Shown here: positions 1 to 8,346 of the stretch, in pieces
Numbering within the stretch: position 1 is the stretch's first letter
Layout of the letters: each line of letters starts with the position of its first letter
Assembly (NCBI GenBank): GCA_020054815.1
Contig: JAIHAN010000002.1
Span: 1-57,626 of the forward strand
Reading direction: 5' to 3'
DNA length: 57,626 nt
From: Peptococcaceae bacterium
GTDB taxonomy: Bacteria; Bacillota; Peptococcia; DRI-13
Notes under the pieces: model-generated
What the model was told of the DNA's origin: nothing
Databases searched by the model: none
The model's input: the letters and a program-made list of their open reading frames with translations, nothing else
Program-made: the position numbers and the translations under genes

Positions 1-998
1 CCGCAGGCAAGGATAAAGAGGGCCGCCGTAATAACGTAAGGACTTGCGCTTTGCCCCATGGCGCCAATCACTACATTAGCAATCATTTTACCGGCACCGG
101 TTTTGTCAAGGGCTTGGGCCAGAGGCAGCATACCTGCAAAAAGGAAGATGGTGGTCCAGTCAATGGCCCGGTAAGCCTGCTTATCTGTCATAACCTTGGT
201 AATAACGAGGACTAAAGCGCCAACTACTGCCGAAACGTGGAGGGGAACATTGATTTGTTTTTCAAAGACCATGGCTAGCACAGTGCCGATCAAGACAACT
301 AAAGAGATCATTTGTTTAGTAGAACTGACTTCTTTAACTGTCCCACCCTCAGCCTTCACAGCGGCATCAACTTCCTGTTCGTTTATAACCCTGTCGGGAA
401 TCAGCTTGTAGCCGAGGGTTACCATATAAATGATACCGGCAATTGTTAAAGGAATCCCGATCCAGGCAAACTCGAAGAAACTGAATGTCCCCAGTTTAGC
501 TGTTTCCAGAGCACCTTTGACAATCAGGTTAGGCGGTGTACCAACCAGGCTAATAATACCACCGAGACCGGCTGCCAGAGCCAAAGGCATTAAAAGCTTA
601 GAACGGCTGTAGCCGGCAGAGGCCGCAATACCTAAGGTCACAGGCATCAAGACGGCAGTGGTACCAGTGTTGGATAATACGGAAGACAAAGCAGCAGCTA
701 TCGCCATAATGGCAACAATTAATCCCTTTTCACTTTTACCTGCTACCTTAACAACACTATCACCAATCTTCTTGGCAACCCCGGTTTCAAAAAGAGCCTG
801 ACCTACAACAAACATACCGGCAAAAAGAATAACGTTGCTGTCCATCAGTCCACTAAAAGCTGTCTTAGCGTCTAATACACCAGTGAGGTGCAGGGCCATG
901 GCCACAGACATAGCAGTAACAGCCAGAGGTATAATTTCTGTCACGAAGAGAACCGCGGCAACCGCCAGAATAAGCAACGTAATTGTTGCTGCTGTCAT
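1..998 (-). CDS. DASS/SLC13-family sodium:carboxylate symporter, partial (C-terminus beyond left edge)
   Basis: Minus-strand translation from ATG at 998 (MTAATITLLILAVAAVLFVTE...) is near-identical to the 4205..5491 protein. It carries SNTGTTAVLMPVT and VGTPPNLIVKGALE motifs. It is missing from the ORF track because it is open at the window edge. Confidence 0.9.
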   Translation of the reverse strand, partial: MTAATITLLILAVAAVLFVTEIIPLAVTAMSVAMALHLTGVLDAKTAFSGLMDSNVILFAGMFVVGQALFETGVAKKIGDSVVKVAGKSEKGLIVAIMAIAAALSSVLSNTGTTAVLMPVTLGIAASAGYSRSKLLMPLALAAGLGGIISLVGTPPNLIVKGALETAKLGTFSFFEFAWIGIPLTIAGIIYMVTLGYKLIPDRVINEQEVDAAVKAEGGTVKEVSSTKQMISLVVLIGTVLAMVFEKQINVPLHVSAVVGALVLVITKVMTDKQAYRAIDWTTIFLFAGMLPLAQALDKTGAGKMIANVVIGAMGQSASPYVITAALFILAC

Positions 999-1089
999 TA
1001 ACATCAACCTCCACTTTCTTTTTTCTTTAGTTCAGCTCAAACATGGTGCTAAACTAGAGTTATCCAGGGAGTCAACCCAGCCCGACCTT

Positions 1090-1320
1090 GGTTAAGGCCG
1101 AGCAGCATTGTCAGGGGTGTTGGCCATCACCCTTCTTGCCTACGCGGATTCACACTTTACCGCCTCAGTAAGACGATGTGTGGCCGCTTTCCTTTGAAGG
1201 AAAGCGACACTGAGCAACCTGCTCTATTTAAATCGGTGTTATTTTAACCGATTTAAATCTCCTCCAAGGGGACCCAGTTACTTTGCTTATCCTTTGGGTA
1301 CCCCTCAATTAGTTGGCAGT
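1090..1320 (-). promoter_or_regulatory. Candidate structured 5' leader RNA with putative pseudoknot, upstream of the partial DASS gene
   Basis: Nested helices 1100-1105/1219-1224, 1164-1169/1209-1214, 1186-1192/1199-1205, 1144-1147/1160-1163, plus loop pairing 1151-1155/1178-1182. Confidence 0.5.
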
Positions 1321-1340
1321 TCGCAGTTGGCAGTTGATAG
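1313..1340. repeat. Heptamer-period repeat (ttggcag ttcgcag ttggcag ttgatag)
   Basis: Four consecutive 7-nt units. Confidence 0.6.
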
Positions 1341-1403
1341 TATTATTACTGCACCGCTTCTGTGTCCTGACCATTTTTTCTAAATTTGCTACAGCTATAT
1401 ATT

Positions 1404-2915
1404 TTATTTAATTTTCATGGTGCCGGTTTCGATAAAACGCTGGTGCCAGGAAAGAGCTTCACTTAAAAGATGGGGTGTATGGGCCTGTTTTCCTAAGGTC
1501 TTAATCGCTCTTTCATAGTAATCTAAAAGCATGGGTCTGAAATCGGGATGGGCACAATTGTTGATGATTTCCAGGGCCCTTTCTCTGGGGGATTTATTAC
1601 GGAGGTCAGCCACGCCGATTTCTGTGACAATGACGTTGACATCGTGTTCTGTATGGTCAATGTGCGAGCACATAGGAACAATACTGGAGATTTCCCCGTT
1701 TTTTGCCGTAGAGGCGGTAGTGAAGATGGAGAGGTAAGCATTTCTGGTGAAGTCTCCGGACCCACCTATACCGTTCATCATGCGGGTTCCCATAATGTGT
1801 GTAGAATTAACATGCCCGTAAATATCCACTTCTATTGCAGTATTCATACTAATAACGCCAAGACGGCGGGCAACTTCGGGGTTGTTGCTGATTTCCTGAG
1901 GACGAAGAATGATAGTCTTCTTATAGTTCTCAATATTGGCGTAGAATCTCTTTAAGCCTTCAGCCGAAGGGGTCATGGAAGTACCGGAACAGACTTTGAA
2001 TTTCCCGGCATCAATCAGGTCCAGGGCAGAATCCTGGATCACTTCGGAGTAGAATTCCAGGTCGGTGAAATCGGATTCTAAAAGACCTGCCAGTACAGCG
2101 TTGGCTACGCTGCCTACCCCCGATTGTAAGGGAAGGAGATTTTTGGGGAGACGACCGGCGGCTACTTCCTTCTTGAGGAAACCAATAAGGTTTTTGGCCA
2201 TAGCCCTGGATTCGTCATCAAGGGGCGCCAGGGGCCGAACATTGTCGGGAATATCTGTGACCACAATGGCAGCAATCTTTTCAGGACCACACTCAATGTA
2301 AGGAGTACCAATTCTCTGCCCAGCTTTGGTGATAGGAATGGGTTCCCGGTTAGGGGGATCCTGGGGAATATAGACATCGTGCATTCCCTCTAGCTCAAGG
2401 GGCTGGCTGGTATTCAATTCGATGATAACCTTTTTCGCCACTTTTACAAAGGTAGGGGAATTACCCAGGGAAGTAGTAGGAACAATATGGCCTTCCTCAG
2501 TAATCGCACAGGCTTCAACAATAGCAAAGTCAATATCGCCAAAATACCCGTAGCGCACCTGCTGGGGAGTATGGCTCAAATGCTGGTCCTGATACTGGAC
2601 TCCATTAGGATCATTTAAGGCTTTACGCATTTCATTACTGGTCTGATAGGGCAGGCGCTTATTCACCACACCGGCGCGGGCCAGAGCCCCGTCTAATTCA
2701 TCACCCACGGAGGCACCGGTTAATAAATTGATTTTCAGCTTTTCTCCTGTCTCCTGAACCCGCTTGGCCAGGGCCAAAGGTACGGCTTTAGGATAACCGG
2801 ACGGGGTAAAACCGCTTGTACCGATATTCATGCCGTCTTTGATCATGGCAGCTGCCTGCTCTGCAGACATTACTTTATCAAGAAGCTTTTTGTTTCTAAT
2901 ACGCTCTTGATACAT
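1404..2915 (-). CDS. Acetyl-CoA hydrolase/transferase family protein (succinate/propionate:acetate CoA-transferase type)
   Basis: 503 aa; contains GIGGSGDFTRNAYLSIFTT and MEGHIVPTTSLGNSP-like segments typical of family I CoA-transferases; RBS ggaggg before ATG. Confidence 0.88.
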   Translation of the reverse strand: MYQERIRNKKLLDKVMSAEQAAAMIKDGMNIGTSGFTPSGYPKAVPLALAKRVQETGEKLKINLLTGASVGDELDGALARAGVVNKRLPYQTSNEMRKALNDPNGVQYQDQHLSHTPQQVRYGYFGDIDFAIVEACAITEEGHIVPTTSLGNSPTFVKVAKKVIIELNTSQPLELEGMHDVYIPQDPPNREPIPITKAGQRIGTPYIECGPEKIAAIVVTDIPDNVRPLAPLDDESRAMAKNLIGFLKKEVAAGRLPKNLLPLQSGVGSVANAVLAGLLESDFTDLEFYSEVIQDSALDLIDAGKFKVCSGTSMTPSAEGLKRFYANIENYKKTIILRPQEISNNPEVARRLGVISMNTAIEVDIYGHVNSTHIMGTRMMNGIGGSGDFTRNAYLSIFTTASTAKNGEISSIVPMCSHIDHTEHDVNVIVTEIGVADLRNKSPRERALEIINNCAHPDFRPMLLDYYERAIKTLGKQAHTPHLLSEALSWHQRFIETGTMKIK

Positions 2916-2975
2916 CTTTTTCCCTCCTTGTAAATGTTTTATATATCTTAAGTTTATATATCTTAAGCCTGAGGC

Positions 2976-3305
2976 TTAAGTGACACTGGGTTGAGCATTA
3001 CGCCATGCTACATAATCCCGGTATATTTTCTTAATTCCCACAATCAGGGCCTTCCTCACTTCACCCTTATATCTTTTTTCAATGCTCTTAAGGATATTCT
3101 CTATATCATTCAATAGATTCTTTTGCACAAGAAGATTGCTGAAAAAGGTCTTGGCCACTTCAGTACTGAAAGTGCATTCTGCATCCAGTATACGTGAATC
3201 TTCTGGGTCAATCTCCATGGCAATGGTTAAAACACCATAGAGCTTTTCCGCCGTTAGCCCTGCGGCGGGTTTGGTTTGAGCACTGAAAAACAAGGTATCG
3301 GCCAT
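2976..3305 (-). CDS. DUF3870 domain-containing protein (copy 1)
   Basis: 109 aa; clearly homologous to 3586..3960 (TLFFS..TKP...TAEKLY...EIDP.D..I.DA.CT.....K.FF..L). Confidence 0.7.
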   Translation of the reverse strand: MADTLFFSAQTKPAAGLTAEKLYGVLTIAMEIDPEDSRILDAECTFSTEVAKTFFSNLLVQKNLLNDIENILKSIEKRYKGEVRKALIVGIKKIYRDYVAWRNAQPSVT

Positions 3306-3421
3306 TTTATCACCTCCGTAGGAACGGTTACCACCACTTCTATCCTTAAAACGGAAAGGAGATTGAAAATGATTTCACGAAAACACGGCAAATTTAGATT
3401 ATTATAGCTTCTAATTGCCAT

Positions 3422-3580
3422 AAAAAAACCTGGCAAGATATGCGGCTAAAATACAATAAGCAGCATAACCAGCCAGGTTTTACTTACTTTCTGCCGGTGA
3501 TGGTATTCACCCTGCCGTAAGCAAAATGGTAGTTCCAATCAAGTAGCGACCCGCCTCTAGAGAGGCGTAGACCATACTCT
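3422..3580 (-). promoter_or_regulatory. Candidate structured leader/attenuator between the two DUF3870 genes
   Basis: Helices 3483-3487/3517-3521, 3496-3500/3507-3511, 3552-3558/3561-3567, 3526-3530/3571-3575, then terminator AACCTGGC..GCCAGGTT with a U-tract (3422-3479, minus strand). Confidence 0.5.
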
Positions 3581-3585
3581 TTTAG

Positions 3586-3960
3586 TTATTTATTTACACA
3601 TGAAACCTGGGACTTGTTTTCATAGTAAGTAAGCCATTTTTCGTACATAATCTTAAGACCTGTGACGATGGCTTTTCGTGCACTGCCATAATACCTCTTC
3701 TCAAAACGTTCCACGAGATTTTCAATCCCATCAGTTAAGCGGTACCCTATGACCAGCTTTCGGAAGAAGTTCTTCCCCACGTTCGTAGCAAGGGTACAAT
3801 CAGCATCGATAATTGTACCATCACAGGGATTTACTTCCACACCCACTGCTATTACTTCATACAGCTTCTCAGCAGTGATCGAGGAAGGTAGTTTGGCATA
3901 GCCTGTAAAAAATAAAGTTTCTACAACTTCAGCCTGCCCAGAGCTTTCTGGACTTTTCAC
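3586..3960 (-). CDS. DUF3870 domain-containing protein (copy 2)
   Basis: 124 aa; paralogue of 2976..3305. Confidence 0.7.
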   Translation of the reverse strand: MKSPESSGQAEVVETLFFTGYAKLPSSITAEKLYEVIAVGVEVNPCDGTIIDADCTLATNVGKNFFRKLVIGYRLTDGIENLVERFEKRYYGSARKAIVTGLKIMYEKWLTYYENKSQVSCVNK

Positions 3961-4168
3961 CTATCCCCCTCCTCCCCATAGTCCTATTCTTCAATAACAT
4001 TATATAGCAGTGTGAAATAATGTTCAATGGTACAAAATTGCTATTATTATCTCAATGTTAACTCATCGTTTGCCAATTGTACATATTCGCTATTTAACGA
4101 CAAAATCCTCTTATAAAAAATTTTTTTATAAAATATCTCTCCGGTAAAAATTCAAATAAAAATTAGAA

Positions 4169-4190
4169 AAGGGGGAATCCCCCTTTCTAA
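4169..4190 (-). terminator. Intrinsic terminator after DASS transporter
   Basis: agaaagggggattccccctttt inverted repeat just downstream of the stop at 4205. Confidence 0.65.
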
Positions 4191-4204
4191 TTAATACATA
4201 TATA

Positions 4205-5491
4205 TTACTTAGGGAAGAAAGGCCAGATCATAGGAATGAGAATGACGGAAACCACAAACATAACGAGGATTAAAGGGACACCCACTTTAACATAGTCCAT
4301 AAACCTATAGTTGCCAGGGCCCAAAACCAGAGTGTTAGGCGGGGTACCTACAGGTGTGGCAAAGGCACAGGAAGCAGCAATACCAACGGCCATCAACACC
4401 GCTCTGGGGTCTGCACCCAGACCTTTAGCAATAGCAATACCGATGGGGGCCAGAAGAGCAGCACTGGCAGTATTGGACATGAACTGAGTCAAACCGCAGG
4501 AGAGAATGAACAAGCCGCCAGTGATGACATAGGGACTGGCATCCTGACCAATAGCTCCGATAACCACATTGGCAATCATCTTGCCGGCGCCTGTTTTATC
4601 CAGAGCCTGAGCCATGGGAAGCATACCCGCAAAAAGGAAAATGGTGGTCCAGTCGATGGCGCGGTAAGCTTGTTTATCTGTTAAAACGCCGGTAATTACC
4701 AGAATGAGGGCACCAATAGTGGCAGAAACGTGAAGACCTACACCCAGCTGTTTTTCAAAAATCATAGCGAAAACTGTGCCAAGCATGACAACGACAGAGA
4801 TCATCTGTTTTGTAGGGCTAACCGCAGATTTACTGCCTGCCTCAGCTTTAACGGCAGCAGCCACTTCGCTTTCATCCACCCCCCGGTCGGGAAGGAGTTT
4901 ATAACCGATAAGAACCATATAAATAATACCGGCAATAGTAAGCGGAATACCAATAAGTCCATATTCGAAGAAACCAAAGGTTCCCAGCTTAGCAGTTTCA
5001 AGGGCCCCTTTAACGATAAGGTTGGGAGGGGTACCTACCAGGGTAATCATACCGCCGAGTCCGGCACCGAGAGCTAAAGGCATCAACAATTTTCCACGGC
5101 TATAACCGGCGGCAGCAGCGATACTGATGGTGACAGGCATTAAGACGGCAGTGGTACCTGTATTGGAAAGTACCGAAGAAAGCCCCGCGGCTACGACCAT
5201 AACCGCAACCAAAAGCGCTTTCTCATTTCTACCGGCAATTTTAACGACACTGTTACCGATTTTTTCGGCAACGCCTGTTTCAAAGAGAGCCTGACCAACA
5301 ACAAACATACCGGCAAAAAGAATAACGTTACTGTCCATGAGTCCACTGAAAGCTGCCTTGGCATCCAGCACACCCGTTAGGGTTAATGCTACCGCCACGG
5401 ACATGGCTGTAACAGCCAGGGGAATAACTTCAGTAACAAAAAGTACTGCAGCACCAGCCAGAATGAGCAACGTAATCGTTGCAGCTGTCAT
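4205..5491 (-). CDS. DASS/SLC13-family sodium:carboxylate symporter
   Basis: 428 aa; multi-TM, duplicated SNTGTTAVLMP / SNTASAALLAP and TPPNLI / TPPNTL hairpin motifs; RBS ggaggg. Confidence 0.9.
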   Translation of the reverse strand: MTAATITLLILAGAAVLFVTEVIPLAVTAMSVAVALTLTGVLDAKAAFSGLMDSNVILFAGMFVVGQALFETGVAEKIGNSVVKIAGRNEKALLVAVMVVAAGLSSVLSNTGTTAVLMPVTISIAAAAGYSRGKLLMPLALGAGLGGMITLVGTPPNLIVKGALETAKLGTFGFFEYGLIGIPLTIAGIIYMVLIGYKLLPDRGVDESEVAAAVKAEAGSKSAVSPTKQMISVVVMLGTVFAMIFEKQLGVGLHVSATIGALILVITGVLTDKQAYRAIDWTTIFLFAGMLPMAQALDKTGAGKMIANVVIGAIGQDASPYVITGGLFILSCGLTQFMSNTASAALLAPIGIAIAKGLGADPRAVLMAVGIAASCAFATPVGTPPNTLVLGPGNYRFMDYVKVGVPLILVMFVVSVILIPMIWPFFPK

Positions 5492-5551
5492 TTAAATCAC
5501 CCTCCAAAAAATTTTTTTCTTCACTTTTTTACTTCTTTTTTTCTAAACCAT

Positions 5552-5587
5552 CTAAATCTTCCTTACTTCAGCAACCTGTTTCATCAT
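5552..5587 (-). CDS. Possible leader peptide (11 aa: MMKQVAEVRKI)
   Basis: Strong SD (aaggaggtg) directly before ATGATG; lies between the leader terminator and the transporter start. Confidence 0.35.
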   Translation of the reverse strand: MMKQVAEVRKI

Positions 5588-5619
5588 CACCTCCTTGAAT
5601 CGTGAAAGAATAAAAAACC

Positions 5620-5840
5620 GACCTAGCTACTTGTTTAAGTAGCTGGTCGGGCTTTTGCAAAAACAGGTACACGCCAAAGGTACCTGTGGGTCCCACTATT
5701 GACCCGGGCCAAGCTATTTAAACATACAAGCACTTATTAAGATAAGCACTCCCATGTTACTTAGCCGGGTCTTGCTCCTTAGGCGCCGCACAGGGTCGCT
5801 TGGGGCAGAACTCGTCTACCTCGCAAGGGGTGTATGAAAT
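5620..5840 (-). promoter_or_regulatory. Candidate structured cis-regulatory RNA leader with intrinsic terminator, upstream of DASS transporter
   Basis: Minus-strand motif CCTTGCGAGGTAGACG (5813-5828); helix gacccgg/ccgggtc (5701-5707/5765-5771); terminator-like CCGACCAGCTACTT..AAGTAGCTAGGTCGGTTTTTT. Shares motifs with 26330-26440. Confidence 0.6.
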
Positions 5841-5925
5841 TTAGAATAACTATTCGTTGTCTCTTTGTGAAATCCTTCTTTATACTATAATCTACATTAT
5901 TTTTAACATTTTCACAAGACATTAA

Positions 5926-6915
5926 TTATAGGTAACGGCCATCTTTACCACGGAGGGAAACATCTCCCACCATCACAGAACGTAGCTTACCTTCTTTTGT
6001 TCTTACCACAAGACAGCCTTCTTCGTTAATATCTTCAGCTATTCCGCTAAAACTCTCCTCGGTGGAAGACACCATTACTTCTTGTCCCAGTGTCGAAGTT
6101 AAGCTCCGCCAGTGCTTAAGTACCGCCGGAAAACCCTCGGTTAGATATATTTCGTATTCCTTTTCCAATTCTTTTAAGATGGCCTTCAGGAGTCCCACCC
6201 TGTTATATGTGGTATTCCCGGCCACAGCCAGGGAAATCGCTTTTTCCTGCAATTCGGGGGGAAAGTCAGCCATCTCCTGGTTCACATTAATACCAATACC
6301 TACAACTACATAATTAATGATGTCTATTTCGGCACTTAGCTCAGTCAATATACCACAAACTTTTTTACCCGAGAAGAGGATATCATTAGGCCATTTTATG
6401 GTGACCGGAAGCCCCGTATAATCCCGGATAGCACGGCAAACAGCCACAGCTGAGACAAAGATTAGCTGTGGGGCAAGAAATGGTTTAAGAGGAGGGCGCA
6501 ATACCACGGAAAACCAAAGACCAGTGCCCGGGGGAGAAGCCCAGGGACGGCCTAAACGGCCCCTGCCGCTGAGTTGCTGGTCAGCTACTACCACCGTACC
6601 GTGAGATGCTCCTTCGGCAGCCTTTTTTTTCGCTAAATCATTCGTAGAATTAACTTGTTCAAAAACATAAAGTTCCCGGCCTAAAATTTCCGTCGCTAAG
6701 CCGATTTTTATCTCTTCCGGCTTAAGAATATCGGGACGGGAGAGCAGGCGGTAGCCCAGGCGGGGCGAAGAATCAATCTCATACCCCTCTTGTTTTAAAT
6801 TGTTTATTTGCTTCCAAATAGCCGTTCTTGTTACATGAAGCGTTTTACTGATTTGTTCCCCGGAAACATATTCCCCCTGGTTCTCGATAAGCATTTGTAA
6901 TATGGCTTGTTTCAT
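5926..6915 (-). CDS. birA: Bifunctional biotin--[acetyl-CoA-carboxylase] ligase / biotin operon repressor
   Basis: N-terminal HTH plus GRGRLGRPWASPPGTGLWFSVVLRP and KWPNDI ligase motifs. Confidence 0.95.
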   Translation of the reverse strand: MKQAILQMLIENQGEYVSGEQISKTLHVTRTAIWKQINNLKQEGYEIDSSPRLGYRLLSRPDILKPEEIKIGLATEILGRELYVFEQVNSTNDLAKKKAAEGASHGTVVVADQQLSGRGRLGRPWASPPGTGLWFSVVLRPPLKPFLAPQLIFVSAVAVCRAIRDYTGLPVTIKWPNDILFSGKKVCGILTELSAEIDIINYVVVGIGINVNQEMADFPPELQEKAISLAVAGNTTYNRVGLLKAILKELEKEYEIYLTEGFPAVLKHWRSLTSTLGQEVMVSSTEESFSGIAEDINEEGCLVVRTKEGKLRSVMVGDVSLRGKDGRYL

Positions 6916-7060
6916 GTCTTTTTCCCCTTGTCTTGTACTTGTTTCCTAAAACCAGCTTATCCTAAGAGAGAAATTGTTGCAATAGCGTAGTGTTTCTGAT
7001 AAAATAACAAGAGTGATGCTATTTCTAGGTATTTCCACAGGCTCAAAGGAGGTGGATTCT

Positions 7061-7252
7061 ATGTCATTCAAATGCGACGTTTGCGGCAAAGGTAAAGCTA
7101 CCGGTATGCAGGTTAGTCACTCCCACATCAGAACAAAAAAGACCTGGTCACCTAACCTTCAACCTGTGCGAGCTATCGTTAACGGTACTCCTAAAAAATT
7201 AAGAGTGTGCACTCGCTGCCTCCGTTCCGGCAAGGTACAAAGGGCCATCTAA
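7061..7252 (+). CDS. rpmB: 50S ribosomal protein L28
   Basis: MSFKCDVCGKGKATGMQVSHSHIRTKKTWSPNLQ...; start re-set to 7061, which has RBS aaaggaggtgg, instead of track start 7013. Confidence 0.95.
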   Translation: MSFKCDVCGKGKATGMQVSHSHIRTKKTWSPNLQPVRAIVNGTPKKLRVCTRCLRSGKVQRAI

Positions 7253-7254
7253 TT

Positions 7255-7309
7255 TAGTTGATAGTTGATAGTTGGTAGCCAATTAGTAACTAGTTATTAG
7301 CTGCTAGTG
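7255..7309. repeat. TAGTTGATAGTTGGTAG-type heptamer-period repeat
   Basis: Direct inspection: ttgatag ttgatag ttggtag. Confidence 0.6.
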
Positions 7310-7345
7310 AAATTAAATTTAAGTATTTTTATTACTGTCTAAATA

Positions 7346-7372
7346 AAGAAGCGGGATTGTCCCGCTTCTTTT
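7346..7372 (+). terminator. rpmB intrinsic terminator
   Basis: gaagcggga-ttg-tcccgcttc followed by ttttgttt. Confidence 0.8.
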
Positions 7373-7433
7373 GTTTATTCTCCCATTCACGCTACTAACA
7401 CGTCGGAATTCGAAAAGCGGACGTCGGATATCG

Positions 7434-8318
7434 CTAATAGCTTCTAATTTCCTCCAGCAAAGCCTCAATCTCCTCCCGGGAAAAATGATACTGCTTATTA
7501 CAGAAATGGCAGCGCAGCTCGGCGCCCTGCTCTTTCTCCAGCATATCTTTCAATTCTTCGGGCCCCAGGCTGATTAAGATTTTTTCCAGGCGTTCTTTCC
7601 TGCAGCGACACGAGAAGCGCCAGTCTTCTTCCGCCAGTACTTCAAAAGGGATGTTGCCAAAAACCTTCTGCAAAATCTCAACTTCCTGGAACCCATCGGC
7701 AATGAGATTTGTAACAGGTGGTACCTCCCCAATGTTTTTTTCGAGCTGAGCGAGGGTGTCTTCTTGGGCTCCGGGAAAAGCCTGGATAAAATATCCCCCT
7801 GCTGCAATGCAAGTATGGTCCCGGTCAATTAACACTCCCAGAGCAACGACAGCAGGAGTTTGTTCCGACTGGTGAAGAAAATAGGCAAAGTCTTCCGCAA
7901 TTTCCCCACTGACCAGCGGGCTGCTCCCTGTATAAGGTTCTTTAAGACCTAAGTCTTTGGTAACATAGATAAATCCATCCTTGCCCACAGCTCTTCCCAC
8001 ATCCAGTTTGCCCTGGGATGTAGGCGGCAGATGGACATGGGGTTCCTGCACATATCCACGTACGGCGTAATTGGCATCTGCCTGGGTAATAATGCCTCCC
8101 AGGGGACCATCGCCGAAAATGCGGACTGTAAGGGTATCCTCACCTTTAAGATTCAGTCCCAAAAACATTGTCCCAATCAGTGCCCTTCCCAAGGCCGCGG
8201 TAGCCGTTGGCGAGGTCTTATGGCACCGTCTTGCCGTTTCTACCAGCTCTGTGGCTATACAGGCCGCTGCTCTTATGGAACCGTCCCGGGTAGCGGCCCG
8301 GATCAACCTGTTATGCAA
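7434..8318 (-). CDS. hslO: Hsp33-family redox chaperone
   Basis: C-terminal zinc motif SCRCR...CHFCNKQY and GGYFIQAFPGA. Confidence 0.95.
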   Translation of the reverse strand: MHNRLIRAATRDGSIRAAACIATELVETARRCHKTSPTATAALGRALIGTMFLGLNLKGEDTLTVRIFGDGPLGGIITQADANYAVRGYVQEPHVHLPPTSQGKLDVGRAVGKDGFIYVTKDLGLKEPYTGSSPLVSGEIAEDFAYFLHQSEQTPAVVALGVLIDRDHTCIAAGGYFIQAFPGAQEDTLAQLEKNIGEVPPVTNLIADGFQEVEILQKVFGNIPFEVLAEEDWRFSCRCRKERLEKILISLGPEELKDMLEKEQGAELRCHFCNKQYHFSREEIEALLEEIRSY

Positions 8319-8346
8319 AATAGACCCTCCTTGTCACCAAATAAAT

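Noticed and set aside
1548-1955. Plus-strand ORFs inside the CoA-transferase (1531..1737, 1548..1955, 2065..2301)
   Set aside because: Opposite-strand shadows of a well-supported 503-aa CDS.
3422-3580. T-box or c-di-GMP riboswitch in the DUF3870 leader
   Set aside because: No AGGGUGGNACCGCG T-box sequence and no GEMM consensus blocks found.
7013-7060. Upstream start for rpmB
   Set aside because: The extension MMLFLGISTGSKEVDS is not L28-like, and the RBS sits immediately before 7061.
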